Of a stretch of 32,061 nt of DNA, positions 31,307-32,061 are shown one piece after another. The DNA comes from Schleiferiaceae bacterium. GTDB lineage: Bacteria; Bacteroidota; Bacteroidia; Flavobacteriales; Schleiferiaceae. Made by a program: the position numbers and the translations under genes. How positions within the stretch are numbered: the first letter of the stretch is position 1; the number at the start of each line of letters is the position of its first letter. The stretch covers positions 1 through 32,061 of the forward strand of contig JAQWXR010000012.1 of the NCBI GenBank assembly GCA_029254375.1, in the 5' to 3' direction. The notes below the pieces were generated by a model. The model made no database searches. It was given only the letters and a program-made list of their open reading frames with translations, and had not been told where the DNA came from.

Positions 31307-32061
31307 ATGAGCTCGGATAAAGAAGCCAAATTGAAAGCCCTCAAACTCACCATGGATAAATTGGACAAAACCTATGGAAAAGGGGCGGTCATGCTCATGG
31401 GAGATAATGCAGTAGTTGAGGTAGAGGTAATTCCTTCAGGCTCATTGAGTCTGGATGTCGCTTTAGGCATTGGAGGATTTCCGCGTGGTCGAGTTGTTGA
31501 GATTTATGGACCTGAATCTTCAGGCAAAACCACATTGACCTTACATGCCATTGCAGAAGCTCAGAAAGCGGGAGGCATCGCAGCCTTTATTGATGCGGAA
31601 CACGCCTTTGATCGTTATTATGCCGAAAAACTTGGAGTTCAAACGGAAGACCTCATTATCAGCCAGCCAGACAACGGGGAGCAAGCCTTAGAAATTGCAG
31701 ACAACCTGATTCGCTCTGGAGCGATAGATCTGATTGTGATTGACTCTGTCGCAGCATTAACGCCCAAAGCAGAGATCGAAGGGGATATGGGGGACAGCAA
31801 AGTTGGCCTTCATGCCCGATTGATGTCGCAAGCATTGCGCAAATTGACCGGAACAATCTCCAAAACGAATTGCACGGTGATATTCATCAACCAATTACGT
31901 GAGAAGATTGGGGTAATGTTTGGAAATCCTGAAACGACAACCGGAGGAAATGCCCTGAAGTTTTACGCGTCCATACGCCTAGATATTCGCCGCTCGACGC
32001 AAATCAAAGATGGCGAGCATGTCATCGGAAATCGGACCAAAGTCAAAGTAGTGAAGAATAA
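31307..32061 (+). CDS. recA: Recombinase RecA, N-terminal part, truncated by the window end
   Basis: From the ATG at 31307 the frame is open to the window edge: 251 codons plus two bases of a full-length gene of roughly 340. RecA coats single-stranded DNA, performs strand exchange and stimulates LexA cleavage. Visible are the N-terminal helix region ([17 protein letters not shown]), Walker [10 protein letters not shown] (68-76), IDAEHAFD, Walker B-like [22 protein letters not shown] and [23 protein letters not shown] possible -7 box TAAAATTG (31293-31300) precedes it, one mismatch from consensus. No LexA-type operator is evident in the 144 bases upstream. The gene is absent from stop-to-stop ORF lists because its stop lies outside. 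Confidence 0.97.
   Translation, partial: MSSDKEAKLKALKLTMDKLDKTYGKGAVMLMGDNAVVEVEVIPSGSLSLDVALGIGGFPRGRVVEIYGPESSGKTTLTLHAIAEAQKAGGIAAFIDAEHAFDRYYAEKLGVQTEDLIISQPDNGEQALEIADNLIRSGAIDLIVIDSVAALTPKAEIEGDMGDSKVGLHARLMSQALRKLTGTISKTNCTVIFINQLREKIGVMFGNPETTTGGNALKFYASIRLDIRRSTQIKDGEHVIGNRTKVKVVKN

Noticed and set aside
1-32061. Search for CRISPR arrays, tRNA/rRNA, insertion sequences, prophage, toxin-antitoxin or defence genes, and biosynthetic clusters
   Set aside because: No repeat arrays, RNA-gene patterns or matching protein families were seen; coding density and functions are those of a core chromosomal region.

Overview
The window comes from a Bacteroidota chromosome, most likely a member of the order Flavobacteriales. 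Five features support this: an LpxC-FabZ fusion in the lipid A operon, a PorX-type regulator of the type IX secretion system (T9SS), a large secreted protein with a T9SS type A C-terminal sorting domain, the C-terminal end of a SusD/RagB protein, and start regions that mostly lack Shine-Dalgarno sequences and sometimes carry TAnnTTTG promoter boxes. Nearly all of it is dense, ordinary core-genome coding sequence. I see no rRNA, tRNA, CRISPR array, transposase, integrase, prophage or defence island. No gene-free stretch exceeds 300 bases; the longest are 1-252 (a truncated minus-strand frame and AT-rich DNA) and 475-625 (two back-to-back terminators).

Layout. Bases 1-531 look like a broken locus: an open minus-strand frame running off the edge, then an orphan SusD C-terminus closed by a strong terminator. 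Bases 573-6182 are a minus-strand operon: HD phosphohydrolase, lpxD, lpxC/fabZ, lpxA, an ABC ATPase and efp. Divergently, 6221-9799 carries porX, tsaE, an alanine-dehydrogenase-family gene and a DUF4258 membrane-anchored protein. Proline dehydrogenase (minus) faces aroB-aroA (plus). Then come a minus-strand pair of exported, beta-rich proteins whose frames overlap by 103 bases, and a divergent plus-strand histidine kinase/LytTR regulator pair. The minus strand at 18348-20805 holds purE, purK, a SprT-like metalloprotease and an easily missed 47-residue lipoprotein. mlaE-mlaF-like genes follow on the plus strand. kmo and kynU (minus) are divergent from gcvP (plus). The right end has a T9SS cargo protein, nth, bcp and the first 251 codons of recA.

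How the genes work together. lpxD, lpxC/fabZ and lpxA make lipid A precursors, and FabZ also serves fatty-acid synthesis. The mlaEF-like genes would move lipids between membranes, so envelope building is the main theme. PorX and the T9SS cargo represent protein export. aroB/aroA (shikimate pathway), purE/purK (purines), proline dehydrogenase, gcvP and kynU/kmo cover amino-acid and nucleotide metabolism. nth and recA are repair genes, bcp is antioxidant, efp rescues ribosomes at polyproline, and tsaE serves tRNA t6A synthesis.

I found no convincing new multi-gene system. The points most worth checking are the overlapping exported-protein pair beside a private-looking two-component system, the hidden lipoprotein, the orphan SusD end, the endonuclease III without its iron-sulfur cluster, the alanine-dehydrogenase homologue lacking the usual catalytic His, and terminators built into coding ends.
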